Source: Vitis vinifera
Lineage: Eukaryota > Streptophyta > Magnoliopsida > Vitales > Vitaceae
Reading direction: 5' to 3'
Assembly (NCBI RefSeq): GCF_030704535.1
Contig: NC_081819.1
Location: 15,356,501-15,420,500 of the forward strand
DNA length: 64,000 nt
This document shows, one piece after another, positions 49,393 through 61,026 of the stretch (position 1 is its first letter; each line of letters begins with the position of its first letter). The position numbers and the translations under genes were made by a program. Under the pieces are notes generated by a model. The model ran no database searches, had not been told where the DNA came from, and saw only the letters and a list, made by a program, of their open reading frames with translations.

Positions 49393-50341
49393 GGTTCGTG
49401 TGTTGGAGTTGGGTCGTCTGAATTTTAAATGAGAAAGGTAAAGTCTCCTTGGATTATTTTACTAGCCTTATTTAATAATAATTAGGCTAAAATTAAGGAT
49501 ATTCAAGGATGAAAATATCAATAATGAATATATATGATTTTATCGGAAATATATTCCTTATCGATAAATGTTCTGATACAAAATATGAGTGACGTAAAAA
49601 TTAATGAAAATATTGAGAAAAACTCTAAAAAATGATATAACAGGTAAAACTAAACATTTTAAAGTTATTATTCTGATTTGATAATAAGATCTTTTACTTG
49701 AATAAAAAAAAAAAAAAATTTGATAAGTTTAAATTTATTATTAAGTTGCATTATATATTATTTTACAATAATAATTATGATGACACGTCTAATTTTAAAA
49801 TTTATCTAATATTAAAATTATCATCCATTTAAATTTTCAATGATATAAAAAAAAAAATAATGTGTATAATTATTTTTAATATTTAATAAATATAAAAATT
49901 ATATAAAAAAGACCTATTGTAATTAGAATTAATTTATTTAATAATCGAAAAATAAAAAATGGGTAAAATATTCAAAAAGTGAAATATCGGTTGAAATGCG
50001 AAAAAATCGATAAAATATCAGAAAATGTGGTTGATGGATATATCTCCTTGAATTTTGTATCGAGATCCATGGATATGGTTGATGAATATATCTCCTTGAA
50101 TTTTGTAACAAGATCCATGGATATGGGATATATTTTGGCAATATATCCGGATATTTTAAACCTTTCCTTTAACAAGAATTAGACTAAAATTAAGGATAAC
50201 ATGTTTGATAAGTGACCTATAATAGCTTCCTCAAATTAAGGATTATTCTCACCGGAATCTGTTATATCAACGTTGCAATATCTGCAAACCTCAATATTAT
50301 TCTTTCTTTTTAGCTGGTAATCTTTGATATTCCAAGTTCCA
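49393..50341. other. Intergenic DNA between divergent yippee-like genes, with a 48-bp duplication
   Basis: AT-rich DNA with two tandem 48-base units at 50029-50076 and 50077-50124 (ggttgatgaatatatctcct then tgaattttgt, agatccatggatat), differing at a few bases. The unit length is a multiple of three, so frames run through it on both strands, but nothing suggests a gene. A sequence ttaacaagaattagactaaa with attaaggat at about 50168 echoes ataattaggctaaaattaag at about 49478, so a larger insertion may lie between them. Confidence 0.6.
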
Positions 50342-51017
50342 ATGGCGGTTCCACCAGAAACTGCACGTATGCTTGATGCTCTTGAAGCCTTTCTGGATGC
50401 CCCACCACTTCGTTGCGACTTCCGCTGCATCCGTTGCCATAATCACGTTGCTTCTGACTACAATTTGGTTCAGGTAGTGTTTCTTTTCTGTTATATACAT
50501 GACTTGTGATTTGTGATTTTAGTTAAGATTTGATGCTTTGCTCTTCTTGTAGGATCTTTATCCATTTTCCATGGCTAAGCTCCTCTTTGATCCCGACGTG
50601 TAAGGTTCCCCATGCTATCAGAATTAACTGTTGTTGACTGTTTTAATTATATGATTTCTGATGTTCCAAGTGTGCAGTCCTGGTGTGATGCATGGGGCAT
50701 ATAGTCCTCCTGTTCGTGGTCTATATGTTGGTGAACATCCTGAAGGGAGTCATGTGGATGCGGTTTCTGTCTACTGTAGTTCATGTGGAAGCTGGCTTGG
50801 GCGGAGAATAGTAAGGATTTATATATTTCACAGATTAATTCATTTTCTCTTTGATATATGTATATGTTAATTGATATTAAGACTGATAATCATGACGCAT
50901 ATGTTACAGATTCGGCTGTACGTTGACCATCACCCTGTAATCCGTCAAGGCCAATTTGTACTCGTATGTGGTGGTGCAGGCATAGAACCTGTATTTCCTA
51001 TGCAAAATTTTCTGTAG
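50342..51017 (+). CDS. Yippee-like zinc-motif protein copy 2, 139 aa, four exons
   Basis: Exons 50342-50473, 50553-50599, 50678-50810 and 50910-51017, all GT-AG, with phases 0, 2, 0 as in copies 3 and 4. The protein has an N-terminal helix-like start (MAVPPETARMLDALEAFLDA), a first CxxC at Cys29/Cys32 (CIRCHNHVASDYNLV), PVRGLYVGEHPEGSHVDAVS, and a second CxxC at Cys93/Cys96 (VYCSSCGSWLGRRI). It ends LYVDHHPVIRQGQFVLVCGG. Two CxxC pairs about 60 residues apart, with G-W/L-G after the second, fit the yippee/Mis18-type zinc-binding fold. That fold assignment is from memory of the pattern, not a search. This copy is the most diverged of the four. Its molecular role is unknown; yippee proteins are often protein-interaction modules in the nucleus or ubiquitin pathways. 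Confidence 0.75.
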
Positions 51018-51239
51018 GTCTCTATTCAGCCGAAAAAAATAAAAAATAAAAATAAAAATCTAATGTTATGATGTCAATGATTGTAAATATAATCGTTAAA
51101 ATTTATTCCAACTAATTATTTATATTATCTTTTTCTTGTGAAAATGTGATTTTAATAATTTAGTCACTAAAGAATGTAATTTCAATGCTCATTTCTAATT
51201 TTATTGATCGAAAAAAATTACATTAGAGGGGTTATCAGG

Positions 51240-51525
51240 TAAAACCCAAGGTGGAATTGTTCCCTATGAAGGGGGAGTTTTCATGTATGCTTTGCATGAT
51301 GATTATGATAAGCCAGGGAGCTTCAAGGAAGCTATCCCTTACTTGTGAAATGTGAAAAACTGCAACCAACTCCGAGATAATTAGGAGCAAGCAGATTCTC
51401 AAGGTCAAATGCAAGATAGATGGTTCAATAGAGAGGTATAATGCTTGACTCGTGGCAATAGCTTATATTCAAAGAGAGGATGTAGATTATAAGGAAACCT
51501 TCTAAGCCATAATGAGGTATGTCTC
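51240..51525 (+). pseudogene. Decayed copia reverse-transcriptase fragment
   Basis: Fragments such as KVKCKIDGSIERYNA then LVAIAYIQREDVDYKETF match the copia RT consensus pattern ([29 protein letters not shown]). Stops interrupt the frames. Nearby SFKEAIPYL fits the preceding conserved block. No LTR is visible beside it. The rest, to about 52850, is AT-rich with nothing I can name. Confidence 0.75.
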
Positions 51526-52852
51526 AATTTACCCAATTCCCTTCTCTCTTTTTGAAGTAAAAGAAAGCTCCTCTAGGAAAATTTAGAGAGGATTTTACTT
51601 ATTTGATATTTGAAATTCTTTTTTAAATTTAAAAATTTAAATTGAAATGCTTTAATTATAAACTTGCTCTTGATATTGGTACATATGATTTGGGTCCACT
51701 AAAATTTTGATATTTAGTACTATTTTTATGAATAAGTTTTTTTTATTATACTAGAGAAAGAGAAAAAACAAAAAAAATTCAAGAATGGAAATTGGCATTT
51801 TAAAAAAAAGGTTAAATTATTATCCTATTGTTAAAGATAAATTAGATTATCTGAGACATTCATCATATCTAATACTTCATCTAAATGACCACAAAATATT
51901 CTTTGAGTATATTTTAGATGACATTTCCTCAAAAGTTGAGAGTCTTGTAAATTTATCTTATATATATAAATTGTCAATTACTTATTAATTGAAATCACAT
52001 AAAAACCACTTTGGATTATATAAGTTATGATTATGATGATATATATAAGAGATTGAAGACATTTAGGTATAAAAAGTACTATTATTAAATGTATGTTTTA
52101 ATTAAAAAAAAAAAATTTCCAACTTTTTATTTTTCCTTTTTGTTAATTAATTTAAAACCACTTGATTTATTAAGATGATAAAAAGTTTTTTAAAATTTAT
52201 AATTTATGGAAAAACTAAATCCTTATAATAAGCTAACTTAACTAATCTTTAGGGGTTTTTTTTTCCTTTTTTTTTCCCCTTTTTAAAAAATTTCAAATAC
52301 ATAAAAAAGTTTGATATATAGCTTATTAATATATTAAAAAATTAGAACTCATATGTGTTGTTTGAAAGCAATATTATTTACCCATAAGAATAGAACTCAT
52401 ATGTATGAAATAAAATTAATTAATTTGTGAGATATATAGAGCAATGTATATGATACTCCACCCAACAAAAGTTTGACATGAAATGCAGTAGAGATGGGCA
52501 ATATCCACTTGAGTTTTTAGATTACTATCAGTAACTATACCTAAAATTTGTTTTAGGACTGGTCTCACATGACCTTTGCATAGATAGAACATCAAAATTC
52601 GTACAAGTCAATTTTCTTCTTCTTAATATGAGTGTCACATAGTCTTGAATTTTTGGCACTAAGCCAATAGCTAGGGATTTGTAGAAAAGTCAATCTTACA
52701 ACACAAAAATGTAAAACTCACATTATTGATGTGACATTGGACTTTGTTGAAATGGTTATCAAAGGCAACACCTATAAGAGTAGTAGAGAATGCATGAAAT
52801 CTTGCAAGCCAAACTTTCATTACAAGTTATATATGAATCGAGATAAGACCAA

Positions 52853-53439
52853 AAAAGAAAAGGGAGAATTATGTTTTGGGGGTAAATGAGCCTCCAAATT
52901 AACAAAAGATCCACGTAACTCTTCAAATTGAGCCAAAGACCCAATAAAAGTATGGAAATTGAGTTGAAGGATATCATCCTTCAGTATTTTCAAAAATGCC
53001 CTTTGTTGATTTTGAGAAAAAAATTAATATTTTTGAAAAATACTTTTATTTAATTTAATATTTTTGATTTAATTTAATATTTTAAAAAAATACTTTTATG
53101 TAATTTAATATTTTTTAAAATACTTTTATTTAATTTAATATTTTTTAAAAATAAATTTATTTTATTTAATATTTTTTTTAAATACTTTAATTTAATTTAA
53201 TATTTTTGAAAAAAAAAATTAATTTAATATTTTTGAAAACTACTTTTATTTAATTTAGTTTTTTTTTTTTAAAAAAAAATTATTTAACTTAATTTTATAA
53301 AATATTTTATATGTGTTCTTAAAGGCTATATTTGTCCGTTATTATTTCATATCCTTCAACTCAATTTGATGAGTTATATGGACCTTTTGTTAATTTGGGG
53401 GCCCATCTACCCCCAAAAGATAATTCTCCTAAAAGAAAA
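52853..53439. mobile_element. Long-TIR element with 9-bp target duplication (Mutator-like MITE)
   Basis: The element 52862-53430 (569 bp) has inverted ends: gggagaattatgttttgggg at the left, and aggagaattatcttttgggg as the reverse complement of the right. Similarity extends about 75 bases through ccaaattaacaaaag and cttcaaattgagt. It is flanked by aaaagaaaa on both sides (52853-52861 and 53431-53439). A 9-bp duplication with long TIRs fits Mutator-like elements. The interior is AT-only tandem repeats of a roughly 30-base unit (acttttatttaatttaatat with tttt) and no gene. Confidence 0.75.
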
Positions 53440-56395
53440 AGTACTTGAACTCTATTATCAATTTTTTGAATTGTTCATACATTGGGAATTGATTAGCGTG
53501 ATATTATATTTTCTTATAATATAAAAAAATTTATTAAAAATACCTCTATAAATTTTTCAAGTGGGAAAATGTTATGGGATGGAGATGAACTTATGAAGAC
53601 TATATGTGATGGTGAGTAAGTTAGAAACATTCAATGGAGTGAGGGAACTGATCATACTTCATACTTCAAGATATAGATATAAGAAGTGCTAAAACATAGG
53701 ATGTTTTAGGACTTAATAATTATATATAGTTTCTATCCTCTTTAATCACTTTCTATCCTCTATAATAATATGTTTTAGGACTTAATAAGATACATCTAAT
53801 TTGAATTAATAGATGTCATGAAATCTCAAATCTTGAAATGTAACACATTATAAGATGTATCCATTTTGGGCTAATATGGTTATAACTTTTATTCAAATGT
53901 TATTTCTTTATTGCAATTCAATCTCAAAACTATCATATTGTATTTTAATGGGATAGTCTCTAGCATAATATTTGAGAGCTCCAATCACTATTATGCCAAA
54001 AGGAGTGTTCCTTCCTTAATTTTTTTTTTCTTTTAATGTTATTTATTTATGACACAACAAAAATTTATTGATCTATTAGAAAGTGATTAAAGAGATTAAC
54101 TTTTGAAAGGAATGGGGCAGAAGATTTTATGAACAATAGTTATTAGCGAAATTCTTTTATTTAAACATTCTCTAAATAGAGTTCTTTAATGATATATAAA
54201 ATACATTTTTTTTGGTAAGACAATGTTAGCCTGAATCATGATTAATGAATGAATATCATGAGTGATCTCATTAAAGTACTAGATCTAAGAGATTTGTATT
54301 ATGAGATCTAATTCAATTCTAAACTATTTATAATTGAAGTACCATTTTAAACTCATGTGCTTATATTAAAATGATCAAAAAAATTTATTCAATGATGCAA
54401 TATGCATTTATGAAGCTTATGGACTATGATCTCTATTTTCTTTAAATTATCTTGTCTGTGATTTTTGAGGGAAGCCACTTTCAACAATATATTTAAGAAT
54501 TCTAATTTTAAATTGTGAGAATCTAAAATTCTTTTAGGATCTTAATAGAAAAATGATGTTAGTAAGTTACAAATAACCTTCTCAATAGTCTTGATAAAAT
54601 AATTAAGAAAAACATGACCCATTTGAGAACTTTGAAAATATTAAGAATTTTTATATTGCACATAAAGTTCACAATAAATTAGGGTTTGCTTGTTAAGTGA
54701 CACAATTTTCAAAAATATTTCCAAACAAACTGGTAATTTTTTTATGTATTGATTTTATGAACTAAATGCATTATGTGGGAATCACAATGAGTGGCTAAAC
54801 ACCATTTTTATCTACAAAAAGTTCATTTCCTATGGGAGAGTCTTAGTGGAGTACATCTAAAGTATTAAGAAAAGTTTTCCTTACTCTAAGATTCATCTTT
54901 ATTTGATCACTATTTGATAATTTTATTATTATTTGATAACGTTATATTTGTAGTATATTTTTCTATATATTGAAACCCTAAAAAGTTCATCTTTCTAATT
55001 CAATTAGATTAGGTTAAAAATAAAATGGGATTTATGCTAGAAATCTTAGATCTTTACACCATTAGATATCACAATATTGGTCCTTATTGGATCGATCAAG
55101 CCACTATACTAATAATTGCTTGTTCTTTTTAGTTGTTTTTGATTGGGAGAACAATGGTCTTTGGACCTTGGTTTACCAAAACTAATTTTATAATAGACTA
55201 CTAAAGTCATAATCAAACCAAAGAAGGTACAATAGCACTCTACAGAAGTACTAGTGACTCTTGGCATCCCTAATCACTAGTTAACTAAGTTTATCATACC
55301 TTACATATCTTAAAGCCAAACCTACAAGAGAAGTGAGAACCTAAAATTTGTGACATACTTTAATTTGATTCATTAAATGGTAATTAAGGTTCTGAACTAA
55401 AAAAGTGTTTTAGATTCAATTTTGAGTTATAATACTTAACTTGATCGCGAATAACCCAAAGTCTCTAAAAGAAGATAAACTCAAAAATTGATATTCAATT
55501 TTCAAAGGGCTTGGCCATTGAAGCTATGATTTATCAATGCAAATTACAAATCTAAGGTATATTGTATAAGTGAAATTATTAAAGGATCATAGAATGTTTT
55601 TAATTTGTATGGTTTAAATTATTTATTAAAGAATGGAAGTATTTAAAATTGGTTTTATGAAAATGAGTCATAATTTCTGAAAGATTGTAAATTATTTTAT
55701 AACACGAGAGCTAGACCAAAGGTACCTTGTCAAAACGTATATCTCTTTGAAATGACCATATAATATTCAATGGATATTTATTTTATTATACTTACTTGAT
55801 GAATATTTTAATAAAACAATGCACTACCGCCTTACAATAGAGCAAAATAAAGATAGTAATTTTATGTAATTTAGAAAGCAGTTGTACAAAATATTTTATC
55901 ATTTTCCTAAAAAAAACATTAAAAAAAATACTTATATTCAATTTAATATTTGAATTACATGAGATTTGATATATTGTAGAAGTTGGGGTTAGATGTAAAT
56001 TATATATATGTTTTTAATTTCTAAGGTTTTAATTATTTATTAAAGAATGAAAGTATTAAATTGGCTTTATGAGATTGTATTGTAATTTATAAAAGAGTGC
56101 TAATCTTTTCGTAATGTGGGGACTTGACCAACCTAGCTTGCCTAAATATATGATCATGCCTATAACTATCTTTACAAGACCGAGAATTTTTTTATCATGT
56201 TTACCCAATGGATATTTTAATAAAATACTATAAGACATTCTTGATATGGAGCCAAATAAAAATTATAGAATATGTTATGTTTTTTAAAAAGTAATAGAAC
56301 AACATTTTTTTTTATCATTGTTTCAAAAGAAAAAATAAAAGTTCATGTTCTAAGCAAGGGATATATTTTTAATATGCATCCTATTTGATGTTGGA
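53440..56395. other. AT-rich intergenic DNA, no gene seen
   Basis: Only short frames of random-looking composition. Two similar stretches occur at about 55575-55760 and 56010-56200 (tttttaatt...ggttt then aattatttattaaagaatg, with gaccaaccta/gaccaaaggta further on), suggesting an old local duplication about 430 bases apart. Confidence 0.4.
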
Positions 56396-56399
56396 ATTT

Positions 56400-56708
56400 A
56401 CACATGATGTCTCAATATTCTTTTACTAATAAAAACATGTGATGGCAAGGTGGTAATATGAAGGTTGTCGAGTGCAATGACAGACTTGCATAGCTGCTTA
56501 GAGTATATAATCATTCGTAACTGTCTCTCTTTCCAACCAATAACAAACTCTCGCTTTCTCTCACTTTCCCTAGAAAATTCAACTGCTAGCTTTCACCAAT
56601 CTCAGACAATCTTATAATATTTTTCACGTGGAAGTTGTTGCTTTCAAATTAATCTTATTGAATCCTTTTTTACAATATTTTTATACTTTCTCTCAAACTT
56701 AATTCTAA
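56400..56708 (+). promoter_or_regulatory. Promoter and leader of yippee-like copy 3
   Basis: A TATA box (tatataa) lies at 56514-56520, within gagtatataatcattc. The stretch from atggcaaggtggtaatatga (about 56441) to ctctcactttccctagaaaa is shared almost base for base with 60284-60435 upstream of copy 4. The promoter was therefore duplicated with the gene and conserved. Confidence 0.6.
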
Positions 56709-57430
56709 ATGCATGGGTTAAGGAGAGTGATAGTTCCGGCAACACCTAAACCAACCATGGCAATACAAAATCCCAGCGACCCAGTTCAAACACAAAATCC
56801 CGACCCAACTCCAATATGGATCAGCTGTAACCACTGCCGTCAACGCTTTGTTAGCATGCTAAACGTCCAAGTATGTCTCTCCTTGCCATGACTTGCAATG
56901 AATGCACTTGTTTTAATTGGACTATTTTATGTTTCACATTTCTTGTATATTTCTTTGATGAATGTTCTCCTTGTAGGGTGTTGTTGTACAAGCCAGGAAT
57001 CCCTTGACCTGCTACTATGTGGCTGATCATTCGTACGTTTTCTTTATTGGTTGAAAAGAAAGACAAAGATCCATTCTTATTAATTTCGAATATGTTTATT
57101 TTTGTGTATTTTAAGCCTACATTTGTGTTTTGTTCATGGATGCAGTTTTCGCATATTCCGTCATACCAATGAAGTAAGTTTTGAACGGATTAGGGCTGCC
57201 AATCAGACGACTAATCTTGTCGTGGGCCGTATGTACTGTTCCAAATGCGCACAACCTGCTGGCTGGAAAGTCGTAAGAAATACCATTCACTTGTTGCTGG
57301 GAATTTTCTGTTTTATGTGCTGGCAAGTTAATTTTAATCTCACATGCAACTTGAGGGGAGCCAATGGCACCCTGCTATCCGTGCAGGCCAGGTTTTGCTG
57401 CCAGTTCCTCCTGCTCGTACTCGTTACTAA
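56709..57430 (+). CDS. Yippee-like zinc-motif protein copy 3, about 139-141 aa, four exons
   Basis: Exons 56709-56870, 56977-57032, 57146-57272 and 57360-57430 (or 57366-57430). It starts MHGLRRVIVPATPKPTMAIQ and has a Pro/Thr-rich stretch, CxxC at Cys40/Cys43 (CNHCRQRF), VVVQARNPLTCYYVADHSF, and a second CxxC at Cys104/Cys107 (MYCSKCAQPAGWKV). It ends WHPAIRAGQVLLPVPPARTR. The acceptor used by copies 1 and 4 before the last exon (catgcag) reads catgcaa here, so the AG is lost. An AG six bases downstream (ttgag|GGGAGC) keeps frame and would remove only two residues (LE). The protein is otherwise intact. It shares intron phases and promoter with copy 4. Confidence 0.75.
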
Positions 57431-57581
57431 GAATCTCAATGCAGTTGTCCAATGTGATAAACACGTGGGTGCAATATCAAGGATTACAATTGCATGCAAC
57501 GATGCATGTCTTAGTCATTTGTTCTTTCAGTAGAATGTTTTCAGAAGCTTTTATGTTGGGATGAATAAATTCTTGAGAAAC

Positions 57582-58470
57582 CTAATAATAGATGAGATAT
57601 GTTTGATGTTGTGTGGCTGCGGAAATGAGTTCCTTTCTTCTTGCTCTCTCTCTCTCTCTCTCTCTATTTGTGGTTTCTCTCACTTTCTTTGGGAAATTTA
57701 AGGTGATAGTCTGTCCCTTTAACCTGGAACTAAGTTGTTGGCCAAGAGCTTTCACCTTGAAGCCTTCTTCATAAATATCTGATATTTTCTGACGTGGAAT
57801 CTCTTGTGTCAAAGTTGCAATCTGACTTGAGTAGTATTCTAAACCGTTGTTTGTTCTTAGCTTCTTAATTTTTCTGTTTGTTTGATTTTCTATAATAGCC
57901 TTCCATGTTTTAAACACATTAAGAGCTTGATCTTTAGACTTCAAACAATACACCTGTACCTTCCTATCATCTATTATAGACACGAAGTAATAAGCCCCAC
58001 CTTTTGATGCCACCTTTGAAGGACCCACAAATCCGAGTGCAGATATTCTAATATACCTTGTGTAATATGTTTTGTAGCATTGAACTTCACATGTGAAGCC
58101 TTCCCATATACACAATTTTCTCAGAAATCCAACTTAGAATTTTCATCACCACCTAGCAGTCCTTGTTTTCCAAGTTCATATAAACCTCGTTCACCATCTA
58201 AAGACTCATGCCCATCAGATACAACTGAAGCATCACCCTTTATAATGTCCCTCCTTATGGCAAAAGAAACATTTTCTTTCAACTTTGGATTTTGTTATGG
58301 ATTTTCCTCTTGAATTCTTGTTATTCCTCTTTTGATGTCTTCCCCGAGCTGTGAGGCCTTCACCATCATATTCTTCTTTACCCTCTAATCTCCTTGGCAA
58401 CTCTTTAGAAATAAACGCTACTTTAACCTCTGCCATGGTTAGAGTTTGTTTACCATATAGCACGGTGTCG
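57582..58470 (-). pseudogene. Copia polyprotein remnant (gag end, pre-integrase, integrase)
   Basis: On the minus strand, 58463-58233 encodes the end of gag with a zinc knuckle (KCFFCHKEGHYKG). About 58220-58080 gives the pre-integrase region (LYELGKQGLLGGDENSKLDF, NCVYGKASHVKFN). 58115-57582 gives the integrase core start (GPSKVASKGGAYYFVSIIDD, NQTNRKIKKLRTNNGLEYYS). Frames are shifted relative to each other. In the DNG-like motif, LRTDNGLE of the family is LRTNNGLE, so a catalytic Asp is lost. Protease and RT are absent. It lies between yippee-like copies 3 and 4. A (CT)n run is at 57643-57665. Confidence 0.85.
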
Positions 58471-58583
58471 ACAAAATGCGTGTAAGTTTGGGAAGTGAGC
58501 TAAGAAGAATGATGGCCTTTAAATGGATGAGGAAATGCATTCTAGCATTTTAGCATGTTTTCCCACACCAATATTAATACACT

Positions 58584-58867
58584 TAAGTGGTGTTTGTTTT
58601 TTTACTTAATTCTAAATAGAACCTTAATGCTTCATAGTGTTAAATATTGGGTAGTTTGTTTTTGTACTATTTTATTTATATTAAGTATTAAAAAGTAAAA
58701 AAAAGTCAATATGTTATTTTTTCTATTTAGAAAAAACTACGTATTTTTGGTTTTTTATATTCAGTAAAAAGTTTATAATAAGTCATGAAAAAGTAGAAAA
58801 ACAAACAACCTAAATTTTGAAAATAAATTGTTTTTAGCAAAAAACTAAAAAAACAAACACCCTCTTA
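58584..58867. mobile_element. Short TIR element (MITE)
   Basis: The left end agtggtgtttgtttttttac and the reverse complement of the right end agagggtgtttgttttttta are inverted repeats. The flanking trinucleotide tta on both sides suggests a 3-bp duplication, as in PIF/Harbinger-type MITEs. The interior is AT-rich and noncoding. The duplication is too short to be sure. Confidence 0.5.
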
Positions 58868-60275
58868 GATTGAAGAGTAAGAGAGCGATGAATGAAATTA
58901 TAAAACTAGCCAGCAGAATGAATTACAGTAGTAGTATTTAAGAGTTTAACAAAGTTGAAAAGGTGAGAAGCAAAATTTTTATTAAACAATGCAGTTAATC
59001 ATCATTGAAAACTATATAATAGTTGTTGGATTATGAAATCTGAATCAATTTTGTTGCATTTCACTTAGGATGTTGGGGGTTAAACTCTATGTTAAGCTCA
59101 TGGAGATCGAATTTGCCCTATTATATATTTAACATTTTTATATTTTAAGGTTTTACTTTTTAGAAAGTGTGGCCGCAATCGAGAGTTCTTTTCTAGAGTT
59201 TCACCATTGTACTCCTCTTTTCTTTTATTAGTGGAATGTTGAGTGTTAGTGCACTTCATGGATATATGGATTGTCAAATCACGTTAATATCTCGTGTTTT
59301 TCTTAATTTTCTACTCGTGTGTGTGATTTTGGTTAATAGTAGCATAATAATATAATAATATAAAAATTTCATAATTCTTGTAAATAATAATATAATCATC
59401 ACATTTGTATAATCTTTACATAAAACAACACTATCTAACTTGTATATACATAAATAATGGATGATTTGCTAAGAAATAAGGATGACAAGGGGGTGGATTT
59501 TTTCAGAAACCCAACCCGTTTTCAACCCTTAATAAGTCGAGTTTAAAATAAAAATAAACGAGTTTGAAATGAATTTGGGAGATTGTTTTTAAACCTAGGA
59601 TAGGTTCCAAGTGGGTTCAAGTAATGATATTGTTAATTTTTTTATTTTTCAATTTTGTAACATATATAAAATAGAAAACTTTATTTTTCATAAAAATTAT
59701 GAACATTTATAATATTTATAATTACAAATTATATTTATATTTTAAGTTTTAAAGGTAAAAGGAAAATTGTAAAAAAATTAAACCGGACAAGTATGTATAG
59801 AAATTTTCTACACCTACACCACTCCATTTAAATATTTTTAATTGGATGAGAATAGGAATAAACATAAATAAATGAGAGGAGTTGGCGATGGGATGACACA
59901 TTCAAACATACCACTATTAGTCATGAATTCCCAAAAGATTTGGCTAAAAACAATTCATCAAGATGAGGTTAAAGAGAAAAAATTTGCATACAAAGTGACA
60001 TAACCTAATTCCACATAAGAATAACTGCTCCCCATCCTCTTTTACTGGCAGTAATGCCTCAATCTAGACATAAAAATGGAGTGGGCTTTTTGGAATAATC
60101 AGGGGAATTTTTTCATACCCCTCTTTAATTTAAATTTTCTTTTTTTTCAAATGGGGATGGAATATATAAAATAAAATAATAAAAGAATAGACATCAAATA
60201 GAATGTAAATTAAAATTTTATCCCTTGCTTGGATGGTGAATTTTTTAAATTATCTTTTATCTTTCGTTTCGAACA
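58868..60275. other. AT-rich intergenic DNA, no gene seen
   Basis: No coding-like frame or clear element boundaries. Only short simple repeats (taataatataataatata near 59345). Confidence 0.4.
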
Positions 60276-61026
60276 TGTGGTGGCAAGGTGGTAATATGAA
60301 GGTTGTTGAGTGTAATGACAATCTTGCATAACTGTTTAGAGTATATAATCATCACTATTCCTCTTCCACATTCACAACTGTCTCTCTTTCGAACCAATTA
60401 ACAAACTCCCGCTTTCTCTCACTTTCCCAAGAAAATTCAATCATATACTTTGGAAGTTGTTGATTTCACATTCAACAATTTCTTGGTCTTTTTGGTCATC
60501 AGTCCGGTAAAATTCTCTGAACTCTTCTCTTCCTTTTTCTCTGGAGATCCATTTCGAGTAGTTCATTTGCTTTGTTTCTTGTTGAAGAATCATATATGTT
60601 TCTCTATCACTTTCTCTCACTTTCGGTCTCGCTTCCTCCAGAAAATTAAATTCAAGTTTGCTAGCTTTCAAGAATCTGATAACTTGGGTGTTGTTGATTT
60701 CATATTCAGCAATTTCTTCTCTGTGTTGTTCATCAGCGATCAGGTACAGATTCTTTAATCCTTTGTTTCTTTTTCTTGATATCCTTGTCAAGTACAATTT
60801 CTTTCTCAGTTTCTTGGTCAAGAATCTGAAACTCAAATTCACTTGGAAGTTGTTAATTTCTGTTTTCTGATCAGATTCCCTTTTCACTTGGAAGTTGTTT
60901 CTTTCAAATTAATCCAACATGTATCCTAATTTCAGGTACATTCCCCGATTGAATCCTTTTCATCTCAACTCTCATCTTCTTTATGAAATTTTTGTTCTTT
61001 CTGATCTTGAACTTAATTATAAATGC
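60276..61026 (+). promoter_or_regulatory. Promoter and expanded leader of yippee-like copy 4
   Basis: The TATA box (tatataa) is at 60342-60348, and the surrounding 150 bases match the copy 3 promoter. The leader differs: from about 60448 to 60915 a unit of the type cttggaagttgttgatttc, attcaacaatttctt, gtcatcag recurs about four times with changes, against one copy upstream of copy 3 (56630-56660). Some units end in tcatcag or gatcag with a following gtac or gta, so several noncoding exons are possible. Confidence 0.5.

Noticed and set aside
49938-50182. Repeated peptide frames on both strands (YPWI.LQNSRRYIHQP)
   Set aside because: Explained by a 48-bp tandem duplication in AT-rich intergenic DNA.
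53010-53270. AT-rich direct repeats considered as a CRISPR-like array
   Set aside because: No constant repeats with unique spacers; this is the degenerate core of a TIR element in a plant genome.
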